Shown here: positions 1-5,945 of the stretch, one piece after another
Position numbering within the stretch: the stretch's first letter is position 1
Layout of the letters: each line of letters starts with the position of its first letter
NCBI GenBank assembly: GCA_937884685.1
Contig: CAKZYM010000755.1
Coordinates: forward strand, 1 to 13,368
Direction: 5' to 3'
Source: an uncultured Calothrix sp.
GTDB taxonomy: Bacteria > Cyanobacteriota > Cyanobacteriia > Cyanobacteriales > Nostocaceae
DNA length: 13,368 nucleotides
The notes under the pieces: generated by a model
The model's database searches: none
What the model was told of the DNA's origin: nothing
The model's input: only the letters and a program-made list of their open reading frames with translations
Made by a program: the position numbers and the translations under genes

Positions 1-4
1 GCCG

Positions 5-19
5 CACCCTTTTAGGGTG
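5..19. repeat. short hairpin downstream of the hydrolase gene
   Basis: CACCCT (5-10) and AGGGTG (14-19) form a 6-bp perfect stem with a TTT loop. It lies 93 bp beyond the stop codon of the minus-strand hydrolase gene, so it could end that transcript. No T tract is visible on the minus side because the window ends there. Confidence 0.3.
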
Positions 20-111
20 TTGGGTAAAATATTTATTCAAAATTGGGATGCTCCCGAATGAAATCATAAAAGCTAATTCGGATATTAGATAAAATCACTA
101 AATAACAAATA

Positions 112-891
112 TTACAAGTTATTTTCAAACAATTCTAAAACATGACTCCAAGCATCCATAGCAGCTGCTCTATTTATAGCTGGATTTCTTGCTAAAAATG
201 GATACTTATCTACAAAAAATCCACCAAAAAATCCATGTCCCGCATCATATCTAAACACCTGATAATTTATATTATGCTTCTTGAACTCTGCTTCTATTTT
301 CTGATTATCTTCCTGGGAAATCAACGAATCTTGATTACCAAAAAACGTGTAAATAGTACCTTGAATTTCAGAAGTACGATTAACAGTTGGAATTTCTTCA
401 CCATAACTAGGTTGAGTAATTCCACCACCATAAAAAGAAGCAGTTGCTTTAATATCTGGTAAAGTCGCAGCCATATAAGCAACATGACCACCAAAACAAA
501 AACCAATACAACCAACTGAATCAGCTTTAACGTTAGATAAATTCTTCAAATAAGCAATCGTCGCTTGAATATCGCTGAAAATTTCTTGATACTTTACCTC
601 TTGATAATATTCTAAACCCAAACGATAAGCTTCTTGGCTAAACCCAGCATCTTCAGCACTAAACCCAAATTCAAAACCGGGAGCAACACGTTGATACAAT
701 GCAGGTGCAATTGCAATATATCCTTGTTGAGCTATTAATTCAGTAATATCTCGAATATTGTTATTAACTCCAAAAATTTCTTGAAAAACTATTACAGCAC
801 CTTTTTTATCATTACCTTCTGGTTGAGCTAAATAAGCATCGATTAACAAATCATTATTAGAAATTTGGACTTGACTAGTGTTGATTTGCAT
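112..891 (-). CDS. dienelactone hydrolase family protein
   Basis: A 259-residue alpha/beta hydrolase of the dienelactone hydrolase (carboxymethylenebutenolidase-like) family, at the usual length for the family. The nucleophile elbow G-F-C-F-G-G places the catalytic Cys at 132. Asp188 (G-N-Q-D-S) and His219 (D-A-G-H-G-F-F) complete the Cys-Asp-His triad, and the early Q-E-I-F-G motif (37-41) is also typical. There is no signal peptide, so it should be cytosolic. In this family the enzyme hydrolyses dienelactones or related esters; the real substrate here cannot be told. It starts at ATG with no clear Shine-Dalgarno. It reads in the same direction as the DUF2780-like gene and xisA, and is probably cargo of the nifD element. 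Confidence 0.85.
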   Translation of the reverse strand: MQINTSQVQISNNDLLIDAYLAQPEGNDKKGAVIVFQEIFGVNNNIRDITELIAQQGYIAIAPALYQRVAPGFEFGFSAEDAGFSQEAYRLGLEYYQEVKYQEIFSDIQATIAYLKNLSNVKADSVGCIGFCFGGHVAYMAATLPDIKATASFYGGGITQPSYGEEIPTVNRTSEIQGTIYTFFGNQDSLISQEDNQKIEAEFKKHNINYQVFRYDAGHGFFGGFFVDKYPFLARNPAINRAAAMDAWSHVLELFENNL

Positions 892-934
892 AATTAAAAA
901 ATTTTATAAAACTGAATTTTTCTAAACATATGCA

Positions 935-964
935 GTTGTCTAACTATCTTTATTGCTAGACAAC
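935..964 (-). terminator. possible terminator after the DUF2780-like gene
   Basis: GTTGTCTA (935-942) and TAGACAAC (957-964) form a perfect 8-bp stem with a 14-nt loop, 30 bp past the stop codon of the minus-strand gene ending at 995. There is no clean T run directly after the stem, so intrinsic termination is only plausible. Confidence 0.4.
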
Positions 965-994
965 CACAAGATTACAAAATCATAAAAAATATAA

Positions 995-1393
995 TTACTG
1001 TAGAGCTTTGGATAAAATACCAGCTATATCTGCTCCACCTTTCTGCTGAACAAAATTAAGCACAATAGGAAAGAACTTAGTTACCATATTTCCATCCATT
1101 CCCAACTGTGAGAAACCACCAGCCAAACTCATTAAATTACCTAAAGCAGCACCCTGACCACCACCCATCATACCAGCGGCCATACCACCCAAAGCACCCA
1201 TCATTCCACCACCAGCATCTTGGGAAGGTGCAGAACCTAACAATACATCAGAACCGGGGATAGCTGATGCAACCTTCGCGAATTCTTCACCACCGAGCTT
1301 ATCTTGAGCAAGCTTTAATATCAAACCGGCTCCACCCTTTGCTTGGTCTTCTTGTACTCCGAGGTTACTTACCAATTGTTGAACGAGTTCCAT
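995..1393 (-). CDS. DUF2780-like small protein, function unknown
   Basis: A 132-residue protein resembling the DUF2780 family (VcgC/VcgE-like), whose function is not known. The N-terminal part (1-50) is helical, with conserved-looking G-V-x-E-x-Q-A-x-x-G-A-G and A-I-P-G-S-D motifs. The middle (about 55-95) is very rich in Gly, Ala and Met. The C-terminal part (96-132) has F-x-P-I-V-L-N-F-V and K-G-G-A-D-I-A-G-I-L, typical of the family. There is no signal peptide. The ATG at 1393 is preceded by AAGGGA at a good distance for ribosome binding, which supports the start. It lies between the hydrolase gene and xisA on the same strand. The family assignment is from recognition of the motif pattern, not a search. 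Confidence 0.72.
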   Translation of the reverse strand: MELVQQLVSNLGVQEDQAKGGAGLILKLAQDKLGGEEFAKVASAIPGSDVLLGSAPSQDAGGGMMGALGGMAAGMMGGGQGAALGNLMSLAGGFSQLGMDGNMVTKFFPIVLNFVQQKGGADIAGILSKALQ

Positions 1394-1558
1394 AAATCAA
1401 ATCCCTTTTTTTAGTGTTCCGCTTTACACGAATTTATTTACCCATCAATTATTCATAGAGTCAAGACGGGGTAAATAGACATAAATCCTGTATTTCATGC
1501 TGTGTAACGTAATGCTTGGATGTTGAAAAAAAGGTTAAATAGAATCAGCAATAAAGTA

Positions 1559-1588
1559 GGGTGCTGTTGTCACGGAGTGTAACGCACC
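1559..1588. repeat. imperfect inverted repeat (GGTGC..GCACC)
   Basis: GGTGCTGTTG near 1560-1569 can pair imperfectly with TAACGCACC at 1580-1588. It looks like a remnant of the short GGTGCGTTA-type palindromic repeats common in cyanobacterial intergenic DNA. It sits in the 227-bp gap between xisA and the DUF2780-like gene. Confidence 0.35.
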
Positions 1589-1620
1589 ATATTAGTTCTA
1601 AAATGTTATCGCGCACCCAA

Positions 1621-2919
1621 TCAATATCTATAAACCTTTTCCATCCTCAATTTCTCAACCTCTAACCTTAATCTTTCGTTGTCAGTTCTCAACTCGATAT
1701 TATCTTCCTTAACCACCTCAATTTCACTCCTTTTATTCAAAGCATTATCAATCGCTAACTTCCGCATATCCAAGGAAAACCAACGCTGATAAGTTTGAGT
1801 ATGCACCTGTACGCTATGACCTAAATTATCTGCTGCTGCTTTGATAGGAACCCCCAAAACATGCGCTCGAATAGCCCAAGCATGACGTAAATCATAAGGT
1901 TTAAAATCTAATCCTATTTTACGAAACCACCAGCTAACTCTTTGGGTTAATCCAGTTATCTGTGCATAATTATCTTTGTCTTTTTTATTAACTGCATCTA
2001 CAAGCATTTGTGAATATTTAGGATTTCTTAAATCAAAATCTGCAATCCACTGTTTATATAAAGGTAATGCTTCTCTTTCTCCAGTTTTACAATTTCTATC
2101 TACCTTCCAGGTCATGTTTGTATTATCTTGATTCAACCACCAGTCAACGTTAGGATTGATAAATAATTCTCGCGGACGCAAACCGTATACCGCAAGCATC
2201 CCATATATCCAGCGCCATAGTTGCCAGCTATCTTTGACATTTTGATTTACTTGCTTCCCTCTCATATTAAGGTAGTCTGCAAATTTAATAAATCCTGTAG
2301 ATATCTCTGCATCTGTGGGTATCTTCCGGGAATTATGTTCCGGCATTTTGGAATATTTTGATAAATCAATTTTGATATTAAATGTTTGACAAAATGCAGA
2401 TATGGCTCTGGCTGCGTTATATTTTGCCCATTCTTTATCGATTTGTTCAATTGCATTTATCAGATTTTCAGGGGTTGCTAAATCAAAATGATTTGTACAT
2501 CTTTTGGTACGAGAAAAATAATAAAAGAAAGTATGCTCGCTTTTATTCGTGCGTTTATGGGTTTTAAAATATTCTGTTTCAAATTGTTTCAGTAATTCAC
2601 CAATAGTTTGAAAATATTTTTTAGTTGCTTCATTCCCTAAATATTTATCATTCCATACAAAGCTTTTTCGAGCAATTAGTTTTCCTAACTCTTGAGCTTC
2701 CTCTTCAGCAGTTTTCAAACCATCTAAATTCGCAGGAATATTTAAACTAAGATTATATTGTTTTCTTCCCGTTCCTCTTGTATCTTTATCTCCTGGTTTA
2801 ATGGGTAAAGTAGCCCGTAATTGTAAACTACCATTTGATTCTCTAATTGTAACTTTTGTCTTTGCTGCTTTTAATCGCTGGTTTACTTTGTCTAATTGTA
2901 ATAAGATATTTTCTTTCAT
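1621..2919 (-). CDS. xisA: XisA, nifD-element excisase (tyrosine recombinase)
   Basis: A 432-residue site-specific tyrosine recombinase of the XisA/XisC family. It should excise the nifD element by recombining its two GGATTACTCCG repeats. Visible catalytic-domain residues: Arg248 in Y-G-L-R-P-R-E, Lys278 in C-K-T-G-E-R-E, Tyr342 and Arg345 in P-Y-D-L-R-H, His368 in L-G-H-S, and the nucleophile Tyr377 in T-Y-Q-R-W-F. The usual first His of the H-x-x-R box is Tyr. The C-terminus (about 398-430) is charged and heptad-like, a likely coiled coil. It starts at ATG, with an in-frame stop shortly upstream, so it lacks the roughly 30-residue N-terminal extension of the two nifK recombinases. The gene begins 170 bp from the attachment core, as xisA does at the edge of the Anabaena element. 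The symbol rests on location plus family. Confidence 0.9.
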   Translation of the reverse strand: MKENILLQLDKVNQRLKAAKTKVTIRESNGSLQLRATLPIKPGDKDTRGTGRKQYNLSLNIPANLDGLKTAEEEAQELGKLIARKSFVWNDKYLGNEATKKYFQTIGELLKQFETEYFKTHKRTNKSEHTFFYYFSRTKRCTNHFDLATPENLINAIEQIDKEWAKYNAARAISAFCQTFNIKIDLSKYSKMPEHNSRKIPTDAEISTGFIKFADYLNMRGKQVNQNVKDSWQLWRWIYGMLAVYGLRPRELFINPNVDWWLNQDNTNMTWKVDRNCKTGEREALPLYKQWIADFDLRNPKYSQMLVDAVNKKDKDNYAQITGLTQRVSWWFRKIGLDFKPYDLRHAWAIRAHVLGVPIKAAADNLGHSVQVHTQTYQRWFSLDMRKLAIDNALNKRSEIEVVKEDNIELRTDNERLRLEVEKLRMEKVYRY

Positions 2920-3011
2920 ATATGAAAAATCAATTTTGAATCAATGTTTTAAAGATTTAATCCTGGATATGCATCGTTATATTTAGACTAAACTAAGACC
3001 TAAATTTAATC

Positions 3012-3026
3012 TGTTACCAAAAGACA
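3012..3026. promoter_or_regulatory. candidate NtcA-type site upstream of xisA
   Basis: TGT-N9-ACA (TGT 3012-3014, ACA 3024-3026), 92 bp upstream of the xisA start. A TGT-N9/10-ACA consensus has been described for NtcA (BifA/VF1) binding upstream of Anabaena xisA. In AT-rich DNA such short half-sites can arise by chance. Confidence 0.3.
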
Positions 3027-3089
3027 AAGTTTAAAATTAACATTGCTCGCAAAAAACATTTTAGATTGACTTATTTAAAAGCATAAAAA

Positions 3090-3100
3090 GGATTACTCCG
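3090..3100. repeat. nifD-element attachment core, right copy
   Basis: GGATTACTCCG, identical to the known 11-bp direct repeat of the Anabaena nifD element. It is also the start of the surviving nifD reading frame (D-Y-S-G). The matching left copy lies outside the window. Confidence 0.9.
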
Positions 3101-3246
3101 GACCCTATCATGGATATGATGGCTTCGCTATCTTTGCTCGTGACATGGATCTAGCAATCAACAACCCTTCCTGGAAATTGATTGGAACTCCTTGGAAGGA
3201 TGAAGCTGCTCCTGCTACTACTCAAGTTGCTAAAGCTGCTGCTTAA
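3091..3246 (+). CDS. nifD: nifD 3' segment (nitrogenase MoFe protein alpha chain, C-terminus)
   Basis: The last 51 codons plus stop of nifD. NifD is the alpha subunit of the nitrogenase molybdenum-iron protein and forms an alpha2-beta2 tetramer with NifK. The segment opens with D-Y-S-G-P-Y-H-G-Y-D-G-F and continues F-A-R-D-M-D-L-A, a conserved NifD C-terminal signature, then an Ala/Thr-rich tail ending at TAA. It has no start of its own. The upstream four fifths of the gene lie beyond the nifD element, out of view, and must be joined here by excision at 3090-3100. nifK follows 110 bp downstream on the same strand. Confidence 0.95.
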   Translation, partial: DYSGPYHGYDGFAIFARDMDLAINNPSWKLIGTPWKDEAAPATTQVAKAAA

Positions 3247-3252
3247 AAATTG

Positions 3253-3289
3253 AGGAAACAGCTCTCGGGGGAATATCCCCCTGTTTCCT
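3253..3289 (+). promoter_or_regulatory. nifD-nifK intergenic stem-loop
   Basis: AGGAAACAG (3253-3261) pairs with CTGTTTCCT (3281-3289). After a 5-nt bulge (CTCTC), GGGG pairs with CCCC (3268-3271 with 3277-3280) around an AATAT loop. It begins 7 bp after the nifD stop and has no T run, so it looks like an mRNA processing or stabilising hairpin between nifD and nifK rather than a full terminator. Confidence 0.7.
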
Positions 3290-3344
3290 ACTTCTCTTCT
3301 TTCATTGACCCGCTAGTTATTATTTACTGCTACTTAGCAAAGCT

Positions 3345-3348
3345 GGAG
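3345..3348 (+). promoter_or_regulatory. nifK ribosome binding site
   Basis: GGAG ends 8 nt before the ATG at 3357. This fixes the nifK start at the conserved M-P-Q-N-P N-terminus. Confidence 0.75.
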
Positions 3349-3356
3349 AACACAAA

Positions 3357-3627
3357 ATGCCACAGAATCCCGAAAAGATTAAAGACCACGTTGATTTATT
3401 CCACAATCCGGAATATCAAGAACTTTTTGAAGGTAAGAAAAAGTTTGAAGGTGGACACGACCCTGAAGAAGTTAAGAAAGTTGCTGAATGGACTAAATCT
3501 TGGGAATATCGTGAAAAGAACTTCGCTCGCGAAGCTTTGACCGTTAACCCAGCAAAAGGTTGTCAGCCTTTAGGAGCTATCTACGCTGCTGCTGGTTTTG
3601 AAGGTACTTTACCTTTTGTCCAAGGCA
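3357..3627 (+). CDS. nifK: nifK segment 1 (nitrogenase MoFe protein beta chain, N-terminus)
   Basis: The first 90 codons of nifK, the beta subunit of the nitrogenase MoFe protein. It starts M-P-Q-N-P-E-K, followed by the conserved W-T-K-S-W-E-Y-R-E-K-N-F-A-R-E-A-L. N-P-A-K-G-C-Q-P at about 64-71 holds the first P-cluster cysteine (Cys69 here). It breaks off at L-P-F-V-Q-G, where every NifK continues S-Q-G-C. Read through uninterrupted, the frame meets I-K-Y-I-V and a stop inside element K1, giving a useless 95-residue product. The break coincides with the repeat TCCAAGGCA, and joining to 5656-5689 restores the gene. This is a gene segment, not a pseudogene. Confidence 0.96.
3619..3627. repeat. 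K1 attachment repeat, left copy
   Basis: TCCAAGGCA, identical to 5656-5664. It overlaps codons Val88-Gln89-Gly90 of nifK. The flanking base differs on each side (G before and T after here; T before and G after in the right copy), so the exact repeat is 9 bp. Confidence 0.9.
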
Positions 3628-3689
3628 TTAAATATATAGTTTGAAAACACTTATAATCTAAAAGACTTTAATGTGAATTAAGATAGCAC

Positions 3690-3706
3690 TTGCTTTAATA
3701 TTGCTT
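3690..3706. repeat. 17-bp direct repeat in K1, copy 1
   Basis: TTGCTTTAATATTGCTT, identical to 3919-3935. The two copies bracket the inverted-repeat module at 3773-3894. A shorter 12-bp match (AATATTGCTTAA, shared with 3926-3937) recurs at 5554-5565, just upstream of the K1 recombinase gene. Confidence 0.85.
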
Positions 3707-3772
3707 CTTAGCTAGCTAATATTTTCAGCTAAAATTCAACTAAAACACTAATTCAAATATGTAAATAACGTC

Positions 3773-3894
3773 AGTTCGGGTTAAGGAATTAATTCTACTT
3801 TTGGCGGCTGATTTATGGCTCAAACAACGTAATTAGGTTTATAAATACTATTTTCAACCAACCACACAATGAGGATTTCAGCTTATCCCGAACT
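3773..3894. repeat. MITE-like inverted-repeat module inside K1
   Basis: AGTTCGGGTTAAG (3773-3785) and CTTATCCCGAACT (3882-3894) are inverted repeats matching at 12 of 13 positions. They enclose about 96 bp with no coding potential. This fits a short non-autonomous transposable element or its remnant. No convincing target-site duplication is visible. Confidence 0.5.
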
Positions 3895-3918
3895 CAGGTT
3901 AAATAGTATTTAATTAAG

Positions 3919-3935
3919 TTGCTTTAATATTGCTT
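3919..3935. repeat. 17-bp direct repeat in K1, copy 2
   Basis: TTGCTTTAATATTGCTT, identical to 3690-3706, 229 bp apart and in the same orientation. Confidence 0.85.
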
Positions 3936-4035
3936 AATTAGAATTGTACTTTTTATAACTAAATACAATTTTATTAATGCTTTTCGAGAACATTTATAGA
4001 TGTATCTCTAATTATTAAAGCTAAATTTAGGCTAA

Positions 4036-4062
4036 TAAGAAAAAACAGGTATACTAACCTGT
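4036..4062 (-). terminator. intrinsic terminator of the K1 recombinase gene
   Basis: On the minus strand ACAGGT-N6-ACCTGT (4045-4062) forms a 6-bp stem followed at once by TTTTTTCTTATT. It lies about 90 bp past the stop of the gene ending at 4151. Confidence 0.7.
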
Positions 4063-4085
4063 CAATCAAAGATAGGTGTCAGAAT

Positions 4086-4102
4086 CCCGGTTTTTTACCG
4101 GG
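4086..4102. terminator. CCCGGT hairpin
   Basis: CCCGGT (4086-4091) and ACCGGG (4097-4102) form a perfect 6-bp stem with a T5 loop, followed on the plus strand by TTTT. It resembles the CCCGGTTTTTT-type hairpin often seen between cyanobacterial genes (compare 8572-8598) and may work in either direction. Confidence 0.5.
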
Positions 4103-4150
4103 TTTTCAGATATCACAAATTATTTAGTAATACTAGATATTATGGCTAGA

Positions 4151-5542
4151 CTATTTCATCTGTATAATTAAACGTAGTCTGGTTAATTCTAATTCTAATG
4201 CCAAGTTAGTTTTACGTAAAGCTGTAATTTCATCTTTTAATTTATCAATTTGATTAATTTCTTCAAAAGTTTGATTAAATGCTGTACGTCTATTTTCTAA
4301 GCTAAACCATCGCTGATAAGTCTTAGTATGTTCTTCAACTGTATGACCTAAATTATCAGCAGCAGCTTTAATCGGGACTCCTTGTAATTGTGCCCTAATA
4401 GCGCAAGCATGGCGTAAATCGTAGGGTACGAAGGGTATTTTAGTAGATGAGAAATATTTGGATATAGTGCTGACTTTATCAGTAAGCTGTCTTTCATCTT
4501 TCCATATAGAAAATGATTTTAATGCTTCATATCCTTCAAAATCATTTTTTAAATCGAAAAGTTCAATCCACTCGGGTACAAATGGAAAAACTTCTCTATA
4601 TCCAGTTTTATTTGATTCATGAACTTTAAAAGTATTATAATTATTTTCGGATGAGATTAACCAATCTAAATCTGGATGATTGACTATTTCTCTCGGACGC
4701 AAACCATAAATTGCTAATAGTTTATAGATAAACTTCATAGCTCTATTTTTAGGAATTGTCTTACTACCGTATCTTGATATTGTCTTTATTCTTTCATCAA
4801 ATAATAAAATTGATTTAGCTATTACGCTGTCGCTAGGTATATCTCTTTTTTTTGGTTTTTGCTTTAACTTCAAATTATTAAAATTAGCTTCAATCTGTAA
4901 TTCTTGACAAATAAAATCAACAGCCCTAATAGTCTTATTCCGGGTATATGGTTCTTGCGTTGATAATATTCTTTTCTCTAAAGTTTCAGTATTTATTCTT
5001 TCATCACCCATCAAGGCTTTATGAAATGAGTATCTCAAACTATGGAAAGTATGCTCGCTTTTTAAAGTTTTCTTTCTTTTACTAAAATATCTATTTTCTA
5101 ATTGATTATAAAATTCTTCATAAGTAATATTGCTATTTTTTAAAGCTTGTTGTCCCAAATACTTATTACTCCAATTAAACATCTGACGAGCAATTAATTT
5201 ACCTAATTCACAAGCTTCTTCTTCCGCTGTTTTTAACCCATCAAAACTAGCCGGTATCCCCAAACTTATTTTGTATTGCTTCTTATCTTTACCTTGCTTG
5301 TGAGTATCACCAGGTTTGAGTGGAAGTGTTGCGACTAATTGTATTGCTCCCCCTGTAGCAATCAAAGTGACTTTAGTTTTACTCGCTTTTAGTCTTTGAT
5401 TAACTTTGAGCAATTCCTCTGCAAATTTCATATCAAAATGTTTTTTTGTTTCGTCTGAGATATTCTTCATACCTCTATAAGTCCCATCAGAAGTGCTAGG
5501 AACTTCAAAATATTTGAAAACTTTATCCTGTATATCTTTCAC
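4151..5542 (-). CDS. K1 excisase, XisA/XisC-family tyrosine recombinase
   Basis: A 463-residue recombinase, the only gene of element K1, so it presumably recombines the TCCAAGGCA repeats. Catalytic-domain residues: Arg282 (Y-G-L-R-P-R-E), Lys312 (N-K-T-G-Y-R-E), Tyr374 and Arg377 (P-Y-D-L-R-H), His400 (L-G-H-T), nucleophile Tyr409 (T-Y-Q-R-W-F). As in the other two copies, Tyr replaces the first His of the usual R-H-R-Y set. An N-terminal arm (1-70) and a K-P-G-D / Y-K-I-S-L-G-I-P-A block (77-99) resemble XisA; the C-terminus (430-460) is a likely coiled coil. The start is GTG. It is accepted because M-K-D-I-Q-D-K-V-F aligns with M-E-D-I-Q-G-K-V-F of the K2 protein. The two proteins align with every catalytic residue at the same number, so they are close paralogues. 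Confidence 0.93.
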   Translation of the reverse strand: MKDIQDKVFKYFEVPSTSDGTYRGMKNISDETKKHFDMKFAEELLKVNQRLKASKTKVTLIATGGAIQLVATLPLKPGDTHKQGKDKKQYKISLGIPASFDGLKTAEEEACELGKLIARQMFNWSNKYLGQQALKNSNITYEEFYNQLENRYFSKRKKTLKSEHTFHSLRYSFHKALMGDERINTETLEKRILSTQEPYTRNKTIRAVDFICQELQIEANFNNLKLKQKPKKRDIPSDSVIAKSILLFDERIKTISRYGSKTIPKNRAMKFIYKLLAIYGLRPREIVNHPDLDWLISSENNYNTFKVHESNKTGYREVFPFVPEWIELFDLKNDFEGYEALKSFSIWKDERQLTDKVSTISKYFSSTKIPFVPYDLRHACAIRAQLQGVPIKAAADNLGHTVEEHTKTYQRWFSLENRRTAFNQTFEEINQIDKLKDEITALRKTNLALELELTRLRLIIQMK

Positions 5543-5575
5543 TATTTTGGTTAAATATTGCTTAAAAAACAGAAT

Positions 5576-5588
5576 GTTCTACTTGAAC
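5576..5588. promoter_or_regulatory. GTTC-N5-GAAC palindrome upstream of K1 excisase
   Basis: GTTC (5576-5579), TACTT, GAAC (5585-5588), exactly 33 nt upstream of the start codon. The same palindrome occurs at the same distance before the K2 excisase. It could be an operator or a recombinase-binding site; its role is unknown. Confidence 0.5.
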
Positions 5589-5605
5589 TAACATTTATTA
5601 AAATA

Positions 5606-5620
5606 TGTTCTTAGCAAACA
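5606..5620. promoter_or_regulatory. candidate NtcA-type site upstream of K1 excisase
   Basis: TGT-N9-ACA (TGT 5606-5608, ACA 5618-5620), 63 bp upstream of the start codon. It has the same form as the site before xisA. It is not found before the K2 gene, and chance occurrence is possible. Confidence 0.3.
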
Positions 5621-5655
5621 TTATAAGCTTTTTAATACTTTAAATAAACCATAGT

Positions 5656-5664
5656 TCCAAGGCA
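5656..5664. repeat. K1 attachment repeat, right copy
   Basis: TCCAAGGCA, identical to 3619-3627, followed directly by the nifK micro-segment. Confidence 0.9.
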
Positions 5665-5689
5665 GCCAAGGTTGTGTTGCTTACTTCCG
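5656..5689 (+). CDS. nifK: nifK segment 2, micro-exon with a P-cluster cysteine
   Basis: A 34-bp island of nifK between two excision elements. In frame it reads (F)-Q-G-S-Q-G-C-V-A-Y-F-R, the conserved NifK stretch missing from both neighbouring pieces. Its unique core (5665-5681) is only 17 bp, because 5656-5664 belongs to the K1 repeat and 5682-5689 to the K2 repeat. After excision of both elements it adds six whole codons (AGC to GCT, 5664-5681) between Gly90 and the Tyr encoded at the K2 repeat. The TGT at 5673-5675 encodes the Cys equivalent to beta-Cys95, a P-cluster ligand. It is too short to be found by gene callers and has no start or stop. Confidence 0.95.
5682..5689. repeat. K2 attachment repeat, left copy
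   Basis: TACTTCCG, identical to 7449-7456. It encodes the Tyr-Phe-Arg of the conserved NifK motif V-A-Y-F-R. Confidence 0.88.
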
Positions 5690-5881
5690 ATTCGACTTAA
5701 ATTATTAAAAACTTTTACAAACAAAGTATTAAGAACTAGTATATAATTTATCACTACTATCTCACTAACATTAATAGCTAGATATATATAATAATCAATG
5801 AAATCAACAAAAAAATAATAATGACTACACTAATTTTTACCTAATTATATAATTTAAATTATTTAGCTTAAAATGAACATA

Positions 5882-5914
5882 AACAAAAGAAAAGTAGGCT
5901 TAAAATACCTACTT
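5882..5914 (-). terminator. intrinsic terminator of the K2 recombinase gene
   Basis: AAGTAGG (5892-5898) and CCTACTT (5908-5914) form a perfect 7-bp stem with a 9-nt loop. On the minus strand it is followed by TTCTTTTGTTT. It lies about 30 bp past the stop of the gene ending at 5946. Confidence 0.75.
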
Positions 5915-5945
5915 GCAAAAAAGGGATAAAGTTAAATCAAAATAA

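Larger units (their letters stand above)
1..3089. mobile_element. nifD element, right-hand part (left end outside window)
   Basis: The stretch left of the nifD 3' end is read as the distal part of a nifD excision element. It carries xisA on the minus strand, 170 bp inside the boundary, and abuts the 11-bp core GGATTACTCCG at 3090-3100. This core is the direct repeat known to flank the Anabaena nifD element. No second copy of the core is seen in 1-3089, so the left repeat and the nifD 5' part must lie beyond the window. The hydrolase and DUF2780-like genes are cargo if this is right. The boundary at 3090 is seen directly; that the whole of 1-3089 belongs to the element is inferred. Confidence 0.82.
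3619..5655. mobile_element. nifK element K1 (2037 bp, minimal excision element)
   Basis: A small element between direct repeats TCCAAGGCA at 3619-3627 and 5656-5664. Loss of one repeat unit plus the DNA between joins GTC-CAA-GGC to AGC-CAA-GGT-TGT. This restores V-Q-G-S-Q-G-C in frame. The only gene is a leftward tyrosine recombinase (4151-5542) with its own terminator. The 520 bp left of it hold repeats but no gene. Confidence 0.93.

Noticed and set aside
3250..3540. Plus-strand ORF of 96 codons overlapping nifK
   Set aside because: It is a shifted-frame shadow of the nifD-nifK spacer and nifK segment 1 with no protein-like character.
3357..3644. A stand-alone 95-residue protein
   Set aside because: It is nifK segment 1 read five codons into element K1 to a chance stop.
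5576..5588. LexA/SOS box
   Set aside because: The half-sites are GTTC then GAAC with 5 bp between, the reverse order of the GAAC-N4-GTTC box and unlike the cyanobacterial LexA consensus.
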